Shown here one piece after another: positions 41,885 to 52,342 of a stretch of DNA of 64,000 nucleotides (the first letter of the stretch is position 1; every line of letters starts with the position of its first letter). Under the pieces are notes generated by a model that worked only from the letters and a program-made list of their open reading frames with translations, did not search any database and had not been told where the DNA came from. This DNA comes from Mycosphaerella arachidis (lineage: Eukaryota; Ascomycota; Dothideomycetes; Mycosphaerellales; Mycosphaerellaceae), in NCBI GenBank assembly GCA_001297265.1, contig LIHB01000062.1, positions 62,001-126,000 of the forward strand. Reading direction: 5' to 3'. A program made the position numbers and the translations under genes.

Positions 41885-43511
41885 TTAATGCGTAATCTTC
41901 TCCGCCCGTCCACAATCATGCATATGATGCGAATGCTTGACCTTGTTCTGCCTCTTATGTGGGTGACGGCTCACACTTCTCCTCTTCCTACCCTCGATCG
42001 TAGCATTTCTCGGTGGCAAGCTATCGAAGCTAGTCGTGTAGAAGGCAGTCGCGGCAGCAATAGCCTTGGTATTGACCAAGAACGCTTCGAAGTTCAGGTT
42101 GGTATAGTTGTCGCCAGCCTGGTGGTAGTTGACATCGTACGCGACACCGGCCTCACCACCGAAGATGGCGGCTTCCTCTTCAGTCTTGACTTCTTCAGCT
42201 CCGGTGAAGATACCGGCTGCTGCGACGCCGATGTCGAGGAATGGGCCGTAGTCGGAGCGGCCGTCGAAGTCGGTCTCTTTGGTGGGAAGGCCTTGTTCTT
42301 CGAACCATTGCTCGAAGAAGGCTTCGGCTTCGCCGGAGCCTGGAGGTCCGGTGATGTTGAAGGCGGAGCCATCGCCGTCGTAGAGGGCGTAGACGTAGTT
42401 GGGAGAGGCGATCATGTCGAAGTTTAGGTATAGGCGGATCTTCTCTGCCTCTTCCGTGCCGTTGATCTGGCTGGCGTAGTATTCAGAGCCAAGAAGACCG
42501 AACTCTTCGGCGCTCCAGAAGCAGAAGCGGACGGCGTTGGTGGTGGTGTACTTGGCGAGTTGAATGGCAGTCTCGAGGATGCCGATTGTGCCTGAGCCGT
42601 CGTCGTTGATGCCGGGACCGGCGTAGACTGAGTCGGAGTGGGCGCCAATGGCGAGGACGTTGTTCTTGTCGCCGCCTTTGCTGTCGGCGATGATGTTGTA
42701 GCTGGAAGACTGTTAGCCAAAAGCTGGCGATGTAGATGTGCCAGGCCACCTACGTTGTGCGGTTCTCAATCACGCTGTCGACCTGGAGCAGACCCTCAAC
42801 AGTCTGACCACCATTGATAGCCGCGAGCAAAGCAGTCCCGTTCTCCTGAGTAATTCCAGCCGTGGGAACATAATCACCCTCAGCACGTGGTGGAGGACCA
42901 AGCGTACCGCCAGTGACAGGACCCGGGATGTTATTGTAAATTATGGCTCCCCCTGCTCCAGCCGCTCCAGCAAGAGCACTCTTCAGACCAAAGTCGCAGA
43001 GACCTCTCGAGATCAAGGCAATAGCGCCAGAGACCTCAGCTGGGTAGTCGGTAGCATTGCATCCATTGTTCGCCACTGGCACGAGCGCTGCAGTGATGCC
43101 CTCAGCCGTGGAGCTTGGAGAGTACTGGTAGATTGTCGGGTTATATGCAGTTCCATCAACAGAGAAGTTGCCACTGGCTTGACTGTAAAGGGCGTGGAAC
43201 TCCTGGCGTCTGAAGTCGTAGTAGTCGCTCACAGTCTCGAGGTATCCCTCGATAAATTGAAGAGTATTCTCGTGTCCAGGAGAGCTGAAGACTCTGTTCC
43301 TTTGTGGTGTGCTGTACGCCGCATCTTCCAGCTCATGAGCCTTCTGCGAAAGCGCACTCTCCAGAATCGAATTCTGCAGGGCTTTCGAATCGACTGGCTC
43401 CTTTGCAGGAGTATAGCCAGGCGACGTGTAGCTGGGTGGTGTGTCGCCTGTCGGTAGAGTCGCAGCAACCAGAGCCGGCAACGCCGAAAGGGAAAGGATA
43501 GAACCGATCAT
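41885..43511 (-). CDS. Secreted M28 zinc aminopeptidase with PA domain, 524 aa
   Basis: Exons are 43511..42754 and 42701..41885, with a 52-bp intron (GTAGGT...CTAAC...TTCCAG). A signal peptide opens the protein (MIGSILSLSALPALVAA). A PA (protease-associated) domain spans about 125-245 (around AEVSGAIALISRGLCDFGLK). The M28 catalytic core has zinc ligands His274 (GAHSDS), Asp286 (GINDDGSG), the Glu-Glu pair 318-319 (FWSAEEFG), Asp348 (LNFDMIAS) and His446 (VNYHQAGD). This matches fungal leucine/aminopeptidase Y-type enzymes that remove N-terminal residues from peptides. Several N-glycosylation sites occur (NFS, NAT, NGT, NRT, NIT, NYT). After residue 490 a basic, His-rich tail (RKRRSVSRHPHKR and HSHHMHDC) extends the chain, which is unusual. 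It is convergent with the sedolisin gene. Confidence 0.92.
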
Positions 43512-44374
43512 TTTGCTCGTAGATATAAAAAGTAGCTTGACGACTCACGTATCCATCAAGGTGGGAAAGCGACCTACCTTTATTATGCCATTGCATCAAT
43601 CGTGGGCAACCTCAAGGCGACATCGCAAACGACCTTCCTACCAAAGCATCGTCACCGACACAAAACACGAGCGTACCTGCATTACGACGATACCTAGCAG
43701 CATCGTAAAGTGACGCTACCATTCGACGACAAATAGAAGATCAGCGGTGCACGCGACCCGGCAGGTTCCTAGGAAACACTGTGAAGTCGACATCGCAAGC
43801 GTCGCCGAATCTGATTCGCCAGTCGAGGGTTTGAACTGCGGTCCTTCCGGGCACAGCATAGATGAGGTTACACCCGAAGGCCGGCCAAGCGGTGTTGATA
43901 CAGTACCCGCCAGCCAAGTGATAGAGATGCGGAGTGGTGTACGCACTGGGAAGGAGTCAAGAAGATGCCAAGGTCGAGGAAGCAAGCCAGACCGATGGTA
44001 TGCCTGAGGTTTGTGGAGCAGCCAAGCTCCACCAAACATCTTGGCGAAAGCCACTTTATGCTTGATATCTGCTGACGTGGTTATGTGATCGCCACCTTCA
44101 GTCAGCAGCTGAGAGCAGAGATGCCGTACTACTGCAGAGCTGTGAACTCTGACCATTCATTCAGTGAAACGCGAGGAGCCGCGCGAAAGGCACATTCGAC
44201 ATCATCCTACTTGGCAAGCCAAGAACCTGAATGAAACAGACCGAGCCACAATAATCGATATGAAATGCGCATCCTTATCCTTCGCAAAGAGCTTGCGCCT
44301 GTATCGCTAGCATAGACGAGGGTCGTTCGACTCAAAACGCCATCATGACCACCCATGACACCACCATTACCACC
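43512..44374. other. Intergenic, 0.86 kb
   Basis: This is the promoter side of the aminopeptidase and the 3' side of BIR1. A minus-strand frame at 43716..44156 (146 codons, ATG at 44156) has a mixed composition without motif; I left it uncalled. Confidence 0.45.
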
Positions 44375-46871
44375 TTAAGCAATAACACTGATCCCATTCA
44401 AGCTCTGCACAGCCCTGATCCCCTCCTTCTCGAAAGTAGCAACCATCTGCTCACACCGTCTTCTAAGCTCCTCTTCGCCCTGCTGGGCGCGATGTCTTAC
44501 CCACTGCTCGACGCTCATGTTCTTCTCCGCGCTCGCTAGACCTCCAGCTGCAGCGGCGAGTTGAGAGCCGAGTTTGCCAGGTGACGCTTGTGGTGACGGG
44601 ACTAGCACTGTATCCAAATCTGCTGCCATCCACGGGACACTTGAGCTGAGGTGCGAGACTTGCTTGCTGGGGCTCAGAAGCATCTTCCTCGGCGAGCGGT
44701 TCGGTGTACTTGCAGCCAGTGGGATGCGAGTCGTCTTAGTCGGACTGAAGATCATAGTCGGCTGGGGTTGTTTCGCCGATGGCTGGACGACGGAAGATGG
44801 AACATTTTCTTTGTCGCTACCGCTTGGACTTGGGAACTGGCCTGGAGTGTTCGGTCGCAGCGAGTGTCGATGTGGAGGAGACGCAAAGTCCTTCTGTGCA
44901 TTGTTGGCGTCCTCGGCGTGTACTTCATCTTGAACCTGTTGTAGCTCAGTGCTGTTCTTGCTGACACGACCCGAAGAAGGTGACGGCTCGAACTCCTCTG
45001 CCTGCTCATGCTCTGCAGCGATAGCTTCTTGTGCCGCCTGCTCAGCTGCAATGCGTTCGAGCTCTTTCTCGATCTCAGCTTCATCCCGCTCCAGGTCTTC
45101 TGGCTCTTCGGCCGCCTGTTCGCGTTTCACAAATGCTGAAGCTGTCTTCGACGGTCGCGAAGAACGTGCTGTCGAGTTCTTCGTGCCCTTTGGTCTGCCT
45201 TTGGCCTTCTTTGCGGGTGGCTTGGGTGCTTCTTCCTCCACACCGTCATGTTCAGACTGTGCATGCGTAGCTTCTTGCGAATCCAGCTCTATTGGATCTT
45301 CAGGCGCCACGACTGGCTCTGACGTTTGAACAGTATCGTTACCAACCTCTGTAGAAGTGTTCGAGACCTTCTCTGGCCGGCCTCGCTTGCCCTTGGTCTT
45401 CGCCTTGGGTTCAGGCATGATGGGGACTTCCACTTCGACCACACTCGATTCAATCTGTTGTTCCTTCCTCATACCGTCTGAGGTCCTCTTCACGCCACGC
45501 TTCTCCTTTGCCGGTTCCATTCTCGGCGTGGACGTATCGAGCGCGCCCACGATGACAGAAGTGTCCAGCTCCTGCAGCAATTGGTTCGAAGCATCGCTAA
45601 GTCTTTGCTGTGCAATGGCCGCTGCGTCTGGTGTCTCTGGATCGACCTCTGGCTCGGCTTTGGGCCCGGAATGTGCCTTGGCCTTTCGTCCTCTTGTTGC
45701 CTTCTTTGCAGGTACTTCGTCTATGTGGCTAATCTCCACAACGGAAGAGTCGACCTGCTTCGATGCTCGGGTGCCTCTCTTCGGCTTCGCGGTCTGCACC
45801 GGTATCTCATTATCCTGGCTTGACAGTGATGCCGGGTCCTGCAGATCCAACTCTTGCTCCTCAACTTCCTCTGGTGCCTTCTTCCTGCCCTTGGTACCTT
45901 TTGCCGCAGCCTTCGTCCGCGTAGTCTTCCTTCCGCCCTTTGTGGTAGTAGCGGAAGAGGCATTGGTCGCGGTAGTCATGATACTGTCATCGGCGCCGGC
46001 GAAGCTCTCCTCACGTGGGGCGTCGAAAGCACCGGGAATGCTGGGAAAGTCACTGAGTCCGCTCATCGCACTGACAGCGCTCTGTGTGCTCATCCTGCTG
46101 GTTTTGCTGGCAGTGCTCGTTCGAGTGCCAGTCTTGGGCTTTGCTTTGCTCTTCTTCATCTTGCCATTCGCTGCATCTGCGCCATGGTAGTGTTCCAAGA
46201 GCTCGAAGAATCGACATTCTGGCGCGCGTCGCTTGTGTTCCTGAAATGGGTCGTCCTTTGGTTCCCAGCCGTCTAGGCTCAGATTGCAGTAGAAGCAGGT
46301 CACACCATCTCCATCCTCGCCCTCGGCAGCAGGATCCCAACACCAGCCAGCCTCGACCATACGACTCGCCTTGCACTTCCATCCTTTCTTGCCTTCGTGT
46401 GTCCATCCGTCGCCAGTGCTGAACGTCGCTGTTCGCGCCGCCAGAAGTTCGTCACACATTGGGTCTCGCATCTCGGGGTCGTCATCATCGTTCCGTGTCA
46501 CACTCCACGCTGTCGCCCAGGCGCAACCTTTCGAGTGCGCAAGATGTTCCTTGATGGGGTCGTCGGTGGGCTCCCAGCCGTCCAGCTTCACTGTGCAGAG
46601 GAAGCACTGTACATTGTCGAGCGAGTCGGTTGCCGGTCGGTAGAAGAATCCCGCTTTGGCGAGCTGTATTGTGTCAGGGGATGAGAGCGGTTGAGATGGT
46701 ATAGTGACATACATAATTGGGATCTGGGTGCTCGTGCGGCCAACGCACAGTATTCGCGTTCTTCTTCTTCGACTGCGAACTGGCGCGTCGCTTACTGAGG
46801 TGTTGTGGTTGCTGGAACGTCTCGAGACGCGCGAGATATGAGTGCATCTCCTTTGCCGGGAGTGTCATCAT
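44375..46871 (-). CDS. BIR1: BIR-domain protein, Bir1/survivin family, 815 aa
   Basis: Exon 1 (46871..46713) and exon 2 (46663..44375) are joined across a 49-bp intron (GTATGT...CTGAC...TACAG), giving PDPNYLAKAGFFYRPA. Two tandem BIR domains follow the same C-x2-C-x16-H-x6-C zinc pattern. BIR1 has Cys73, Cys76, His93 and Cys100, and BIR2 has Cys176, Cys179, His196 and Cys203; each carries the LDGWEPxDDP core. After about residue 215 comes a long disordered, charged region with several AT-hook-like KRGRP and GRPKG motifs and basic patches. The C-terminal segment MSVEQWVRHRAQQGEEELRRRCEQMV looks like a conserved helix. Fungal Bir1 is part of the chromosomal passenger complex with Aurora kinase (Ipl1/Ark1) and Sli15/INCENP, guiding it to centromeres. 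A second Met at 46868 is an alternative start. Confidence 0.92.
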
Positions 46872-47528
46872 GCATGCGCTGGTAGGAGGTGGCCGGCAGG
46901 GAGGAATCCTTCACGTCCAGACTTCTTGCTAGAATCGTGGGTTGTTCCTTCTGTTGTCATCAAGTAAACAACGCCGCGATCTGCGGGAAAGCGCGCTAAG
47001 GGCTCGAATCCACGTGCACGACAAGGGTGCGATCCGATAACATATTCCACGCTTCTGACTCTCCTCATCTTTCTTCACTACCAGTCTGCAGGTCCAGAGC
47101 ATCCAGTGTTGGCCTGCTAATAGCAGATGCTTCCATCGTCTACCGGACTTATTAGATTCGCCAAGGTTATCGATCTGTGCATCGTGACACTCTTGGAAGC
47201 TTCACTAAAGCCAGAAACTCTTCTGCAGCATCGCCAAAAGATGTGCCTGCGGTGGCATGTGAGATCACGAAATAGGCATGCGGTAGTCGACCCATTCCGA
47301 GCACATGTCCCGCAGAATCGTAAGACTGTCATTCCCTAAGATGGCAGAATCCATACTCATGTGCGGCATCGGCCCTAGTGGCGGGGCGCTCTCGGCAGCC
47401 CACCTGGGAGGTCTCATATGTGTCACTTCTAACATTTCACCACAACCTACACATATCTACCACACCTCAACACTGCCTACTCACACAGGTCGCAAAGTAC
47501 CAGATCCACAATTGCGACACCTATCACG
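46872..47528. promoter_or_regulatory. Divergent promoter between BIR1 and CCDC124 homologue
   Basis: 657 bp lie between two divergent start codons. No other gene is seen. I checked the T-arm-like string near 47010 (GGGCTCGAATCC) for a tRNA and found no matching acceptor or anticodon arm. Confidence 0.55.
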
Positions 47529-48226
47529 ATGGCAAAGGGCGAGAACAGCAAGAAGGCGGCCGGCAACGCGAAGAAGGCAGAGGTAGCGGCACAGAAGGCG
47601 GCAGCAGACAACGCAAAGAAGGAGGCTGCAGAGGCAGCGGAATGGAAGAAGGGCGGCAAAGATAACAGCAAGGCGTGAGTAGCGAACATGCGACAGACTT
47701 GAGCACAAGCTGACTTGTCCACAGTGAGGCGGCAGCAGCGAAACAGGCAGAGGCAGCGCGGAAGAAGGCTGAGAAGGAAGCGCTCCTCGCAGAAGAAGAG
47801 GCCTCACTACCCACAAAGGCCGGCAAAGGCAAAGCAGCACCAGCGAAGAAGTCACGCGGCCTCGATCTGTCAGGTCTCGATGCGCCCTCATCTAAGAAAG
47901 AGCTCGCAGCACTCAACGCGACGGGTATCGACAACGCCCTCGATGCCCTCACTCTGACCACAGACAACAAGGACAAAATCGATCGCCATCCGGAGCGGAG
48001 ATTCAAGGCTGCATACGCACAATACGAAGAGAGGCGACTCGAGGAGATGAAGGATGAGAAGGGTCTGAGAAGACAGCAGAAAGTTGACCAGATCAGGAAA
48101 GAGTTCGAGAAGCACCCGGATAATCCATTCAACCAGGTCCACGGAACGCACGATATGTCCAAGGAGGAGATCAACGCTCTACGGGAGAGTGAGAAGGCGA
48201 AGAAAGAATCTTTCCTTACCGGTTGA
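47529..48226 (+). CDS. CCDC124 homologue, ribosome-associated coiled-coil protein, 215 aa
   Basis: Exons are 47529..47674 and 47725..48226, with a 50-bp intron (GTGAGT...CTGAC...CCACAG); 216 codons including stop. The N-terminal half is a long Ala/Lys/Glu helix (MAKGENSKKAAGNAKKAEV onward). The C-terminal block HPERRFKAAYAQYEERRLE, then QQKVDQIRKEFEKHPDNPFNQ, is the diagnostic CCDC124/DUF1014 sequence, and the length is typical. Animal CCDC124 binds idle ribosomes and cytokinesis structures, and the fission-yeast relative Oxs1 has been linked to stress-responsive transcription. Which role applies here cannot be read from sequence. It converges on the GH47 gene. Confidence 0.9.
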
Positions 48227-48896
48227 AGTGGTGATCTTCCTCTTCCGCATGGTGCAGCCAAATGAGCATTGCGTCCGGGCTTACGCCACGAGAGTATCTC
48301 TATCAAATCGACCTCGCTGCCAAGGGAACGGGCTTCGCCTTGGATCAGTCTGTTATGGATGTCCAAGCCGTGGTTACTTTCGTCGCAGGACACCGTGCCA
48401 TTGCATAGCGCCCTGGAACTCTCAAGGAGATTATCCAAAACTTCGACTGTGTTCGCACGCATGAGCGACCTACACGATGTATTGTGTCAAGGCTAGCGGC
48501 TTGTTCAAGCATAGACCTACCGATCGAGGGAGTCCCTCTTCAGTAGCAGTCAGTCCGCGAATGCCGGGCGCCGTCTGCCACGATATGGCTATGCAGAGGT
48601 TGCGTCTGGACAGCCAACCAACATAAAGCACCACTTCATGAGGTATTTACATAACGATCAAATCAATACTCTTATGTCTTCCTCCACCAGCTTCAATACT
48701 GAAATCTCTGCCTTTTCGTCGAATTGAGGGTCAACTGTAGGGCATCCGGCACGCGAGCAATGCATATTTTGACAGTGATGAAGTCGGATATGGTTGCAAA
48801 AAGAGATTTCGCACGCCATGGAAATGGTGTAAAACGAACCAGTCGTCTCATGTGCTTGCCTCAAGCTCGAACGCCGATGTATGAATGTGCTCATAT
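48227..48896. other. Convergent 3' region, 0.67 kb
   Basis: This lies between the stops of the CCDC124 homologue and the GH47 gene. No convincing gene, repeat or RNA is seen. Confidence 0.55.
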
Positions 48897-50838
48897 CTAC
48901 AAAGACAAGCCATGTACATGTCTCCGTCCATGCACATGCTTTCCCCCATGACCGCCACTCTGACCACCACCAGCACACGTCGCCCTAAGAGGATGTCCCT
49001 CAGTGTTGAAAACCCACTCACTCAGATCAATCACATCGGGTTCCGCAAAAGTCAGGTAAAGATACTTGAGCACTTCCGCGAAAAAGAATCTGCCACAGCA
49101 TTCGTCAGCATCACTCAACATCAACCATAGCCAGTACAGCGTTGCTTCACTCACGAATCCAAATTATCACTCATACTCCCTCCATCAGGCATATCCACAT
49201 TATTCACGGCCGCAAACGCAATACTATTCCTTGCAGTCTCGTTGATCGCTTTGAACGTCTCCCAGTTGAACTCGGCCCACCTTTCCTCACCCGTAATCCT
49301 ATGCGCGTAAAATGCACTCTCCAGCGGCTCCGGTCTTGAGACCCAATTCTCTACATCTGCGAAGATCCAGAACCCTCGTCGCGCGGCGTTCTTCCTCGCG
49401 GCACTGTCGTTTTCATCTACGCTATCGTAGGCTTGATTCGTTTCGTTGAACCATGCCCATGCCACGGGACCGAGGCCTGTCAGGGTGCTGTTGTACGTAT
49501 GGTGGCATCCGTCCGTCCACGCCACGCCCAGGGCTGTCACTTCAGGGAGATCCAGGAGTGCGCCGCCCAGGAGGAAGTTCCCGCCCGCAAAGCAGGAGAA
49601 GTCGTCGGCGAAGTGTTCTAGACTACCGTTGCTGTTCAGCATGGTGAGGAAGGTCAAGTCGGGGAAACCATAGGGATGCATGGCGAGGTTCTCGATTGTG
49701 GATTTGACGGCTTGGAGCCAGAAAGTTTTGTACGTGGTTGTGGTGTTGGTGGCGTGGTATTGGTAGGATTTTATCAGGTATTCGAGCGCCGAGTCGACGC
49801 CTGCTTGCCAGCCGCCGTTGAAGGTGAGCATCTTGCCGGTATCGACGTCGAATTGAGTGCCGATCAGGCCGGGGTAGACGGGCTCGGGGGAGGGGTTGAT
49901 GAGGTAGCTGTTTGCGCGTTCGGCGATTTGGCGATAGGTTTGGTTGCCTGTGAGGTCTGAGAGGCGGGTGAATTCCAGGATGAAGGTCCCGATTGAGGCG
50001 GCGTTGGTGGAATTGTGAGTGGCGTTATTAAATGGGTCGGTGTAGGTCACGGTCATGGGTCTGCCTTTGTTGTAGTCGAGCTCTGTGGCTGGGAGACCTG
50101 TGTGTGTGTCGAAAGCGTGCACGACTCCATCTGTGAGGGTGATGGCTTGTTCGAGAAGTGCGTCGATTTGGTCTTGATCGTAGTTGCCGGAGAATTGGCC
50201 ACTTTTGAGCAGATCGTACGCAGAGAGTAGACCTCCAATGTAGCGGATGTTTGTTTCTTAGAAGTGTCAGTATGATTTATGACATAGGTGTCAACATAGC
50301 GCTCACCAAAGACATTGATGTGGTCTGCACTGGTCTTTGTGAAGTCAATCTTTCCTATGAAGTCAAGCATATCGGCCACAACATCGTCCAGTCCCATGAT
50401 AATCGCAGTATCAATAGAATCGACAATCGTCAGACCCCAGCCGTAGCGGTTATTATTGCCCTTCGCGCCAAGTGGCTGAAGCTCGTCAAAGCCATATGCA
50501 TATTTTGTGTAGCCATCCCAACCATGTCTGAACGCTTCTTTGATAGCTTCGGCTCGTGTTGTGTCCCCCTTTGCATTCGAAGTCTGCACCTTCTTGCAAC
50601 CTTCACGAGGCGCTGGCTGGACGAAGATGGTCTGTGCCGGTGGAGGCGCTCGACTGAGAGTGACCGTTACTGTCGTTGGCTTACTTCGATCGGGTACAAT
50701 TGGACCGGCTGGTTTCGCTGGCGAGGTGTCCTTATCAGGCTGAAGGTATGCTGGAATTTCTTCCTCATGAAGATCAGTAGCAACGACAATCAAGAAGAGA
50801 AGATGGAGAACGAATGAAAGGCGTGCGAACGACGCCAT
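48897..50838 (-). CDS. GH47 class I alpha-1,2-mannosidase, 608 aa
   Basis: Exons are 50838..50307, 50256..49155 and 49089..48897, with introns of 50 bp (GTGAGC...TCTAAG) and 65 bp (GTGAGT...GGCAG); the sum is exactly 609 codons. A hydrophobic N-terminus (ARLSFVLHLLFLIVVA) is a signal peptide or anchor, followed by a Pro-rich stem to about residue 85. GH47 blocks are clear: AFRHGWDGYTKYAYGFDEL, WGLTIVDSIDTAIIMGL, ETNIRYIGGLLSAYDL, FNGGWQAGVDSALEYLIKSY, SFFFAEVLKYLYLTF and FNTEGHPLR. The enzyme trims alpha-1,2-mannose from N-glycans, or from secreted mannoproteins, in the secretory pathway using calcium. After the catalytic domain it ends in a Gly/His-rich tail (GGGQSGGHGGKHVHGRRHV), which is uncommon. 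The intron junctions fall exactly at conserved blocks, which supports the model. Confidence 0.93.
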
Positions 50839-51417
50839 TGTGCTTGTGGTACCGCAAACTAAGGGCGCGCGTCCATGCGGCGAGGTAGCGGCACATCTTT
50901 TCGTTGGATTTTGGTCATAGTCGCGATGCAATCAAACCATATCCGGGCTCCCCAGGAGATGCAGCAATTCGTGTTGGATCTTGGCACTGCTGCACGAAGG
51001 TGGAAGCATTGCAGAGCGGCTTTTGCAGAAAGTGCCGGAGTGCAAGGGCTTTATTGCTTGATTCTGAGGGGGCGGCAATGCGCTTGCGTTTGAAGCTTCG
51101 AAAGCTGACGAGGATGTCCACAGTCGAGATCAGACCTCATTAAACTGTGGAGGGAGAGCCTGCCCACAAAAAGTCAATATCAAAGATAGCAGCCGCCTTC
51201 CACCAACGTGGGCTGTACGAGAAGCCGTCAGCAACAATATCAGGAACTTTATGGTTGAACATGTGATTATGAATATTGTGTCAGCCATCTCTCCAGACGT
51301 AGCTTCACGTGGGCGCAATGTCGTCCTCTCTCATCGTCGCATCAAGAAGCATAAGAATTCATGCCGTGCTGTTTCCACCATGTGAATCCCCAAGATCACA
51401 CGCTGAAGCGTTCTTTA
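50839..51417. other. Intergenic, 0.58 kb
   Basis: This is upstream of the GH47 gene and contains its promoter. No coding exon is recognised. Confidence 0.5.
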
Positions 51418-51852
51418 CTAAGTTCCCGAGCAGGGAGGATCATATTGTCCGACGCTGCAGGCTGAGTGCCATCTGGAAGTGTCCAGAACCAGCGTCCCAT
51501 TGACCCATCGGTCACCAAGTATCGACGTAATGTCCCCTTGCATCTCCTTCGACAAGCGATAGTCTTGTAGCAAAGACATACGTCGTATCACGATCGCGAA
51601 CGATGGCTTCGTATGCTGTACGGGTGACATTTCCAACACAATACTTTTCGGCGAGTGCATGCACATCCTCAACCACCAGTCGTCTTCATCATCATCATTG
51701 ATGTCAATGTAGAATGACTTCCTAAGCTCTTTGACTGGCACGGATGCCGTTCTCTTGATCGTAGTCGCAAGGTGGAACTTGACCGCCGAGGGTGTGAAGA
51801 GGTTCGTCTCGATCGGTAAAATGAATGCGGCCAGATACACGATATGGACCAC
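51418..51852 (-). CDS. Possible hypothetical protein fragment, about 144 codons
   Basis: The frame encodes a plausible domain (AVKFHLATTIKRTASV, then KSFYIDINDDDEDDWWLRM) and continues to a TAG at 51418. It has no ATG at its 5' end. The +1 frame over the first part also reads like protein and starts with an ATG near 51881 (MARAMRDSRRGPYRVSG). The two may be parts of one gene with an unrecognised intron or a frameshift. No family is recognised and the confidence is low. Confidence 0.25.
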   Translation of the reverse strand: MVHIVYLAAFILPIETNLFTPSAVKFHLATTIKRTASVPVKELRKSFYIDINDDDEDDWWLRMCMHSPKSIVLEMSPVQHTKPSFAIVIRRMSLLQDYRLSKEMQGDITSILGDRWVNGTLVLDTSRWHSACSVGQYDPPCSGT

Positions 51853-51988
51853 GCCGGCTGTCTCGCATTGCTCTTGCCATTAAGACCATAAAACACCGTC
51901 TAGAGCATTGCTTCCAGGTATGCTTCGATATGAATGCATCAGTACGATGATAGCTTTCCCATCTTCACTAAATGCAGAGACTTTCGTC

Positions 51989-52342
51989 TTAAACCGTCCT
52001 CGTGTCTTCGAAGTGCGTAGCATGGGGAGGCAGAGGCAGGCGTTCTAATGCAGACGGGAGCTGCGGACGTCGTACATCGTCGATGATGGATCGTTGAGTG
52101 CATTTAATCAAGCCAGTATAATGCATTGCAACCTGAGAGGCTCCTTGGACGAGGACCACTGCTGGGTCCATAGGGAATGACAATAAGCGAGTGGCCCGAT
52201 ACGATGACATGCTCATTCTGTCAATCTTTCCGCGACTTTTCGCGTCAACAATGCTGGTCAGCAGAACGGCGCTCAGGCCAACAAGCTTGAGCACAAAACG
52301 CCAGTGAGCTTTCGCTTTCCTTTCTCCATCCTTCTTCTTCAT
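51989..52342 (-). CDS. Small predicted membrane protein, 117 aa
   Basis: A single frame from the ATG at 52342 encodes a basic start (MKKKDGERKAKAHWR), a membrane segment (FVLKLVGLSAVLLTSIV), a polar linker and a second weakly hydrophobic stretch (MDPAVVLVQGASQVAMHY). A hydrophilic end follows. The pattern resembles the first half of small fungal MARVEL-like four-span membrane proteins, so it may be a truncated copy. There is no other support. Confidence 0.35.
   Translation of the reverse strand: MKKKDGERKAKAHWRFVLKLVGLSAVLLTSIVDAKSRGKIDRMSMSSYRATRLLSFPMDPAVVLVQGASQVAMHYTGLIKCTQRSIIDDVRRPQLPSALERLPLPPHATHFEDTRTV

Noticed and set aside
42710..42753. 44-bp intron in the M28 gene ending at the first CAG
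   Set aside because: It breaks the frame. The next acceptor (TTCCAG, intron 42702..42753) restores it and reads RTTYNIIADSK.
43716..44156. 146-codon minus-strand frame with ATG
   Set aside because: Mixed composition, competing plus-strand frame, no domain and no intron support.
45357..46190. 277-codon plus-strand frame opposite BIR1
   Set aside because: It is an antisense shadow of the charged, disordered BIR1 region and has no start context or domain.
46975..47040. Possible tRNA (GGGCTCGAATCC resembles a T-arm)
   Set aside because: No matching acceptor stem, D-arm or anticodon loop could be built on either strand.
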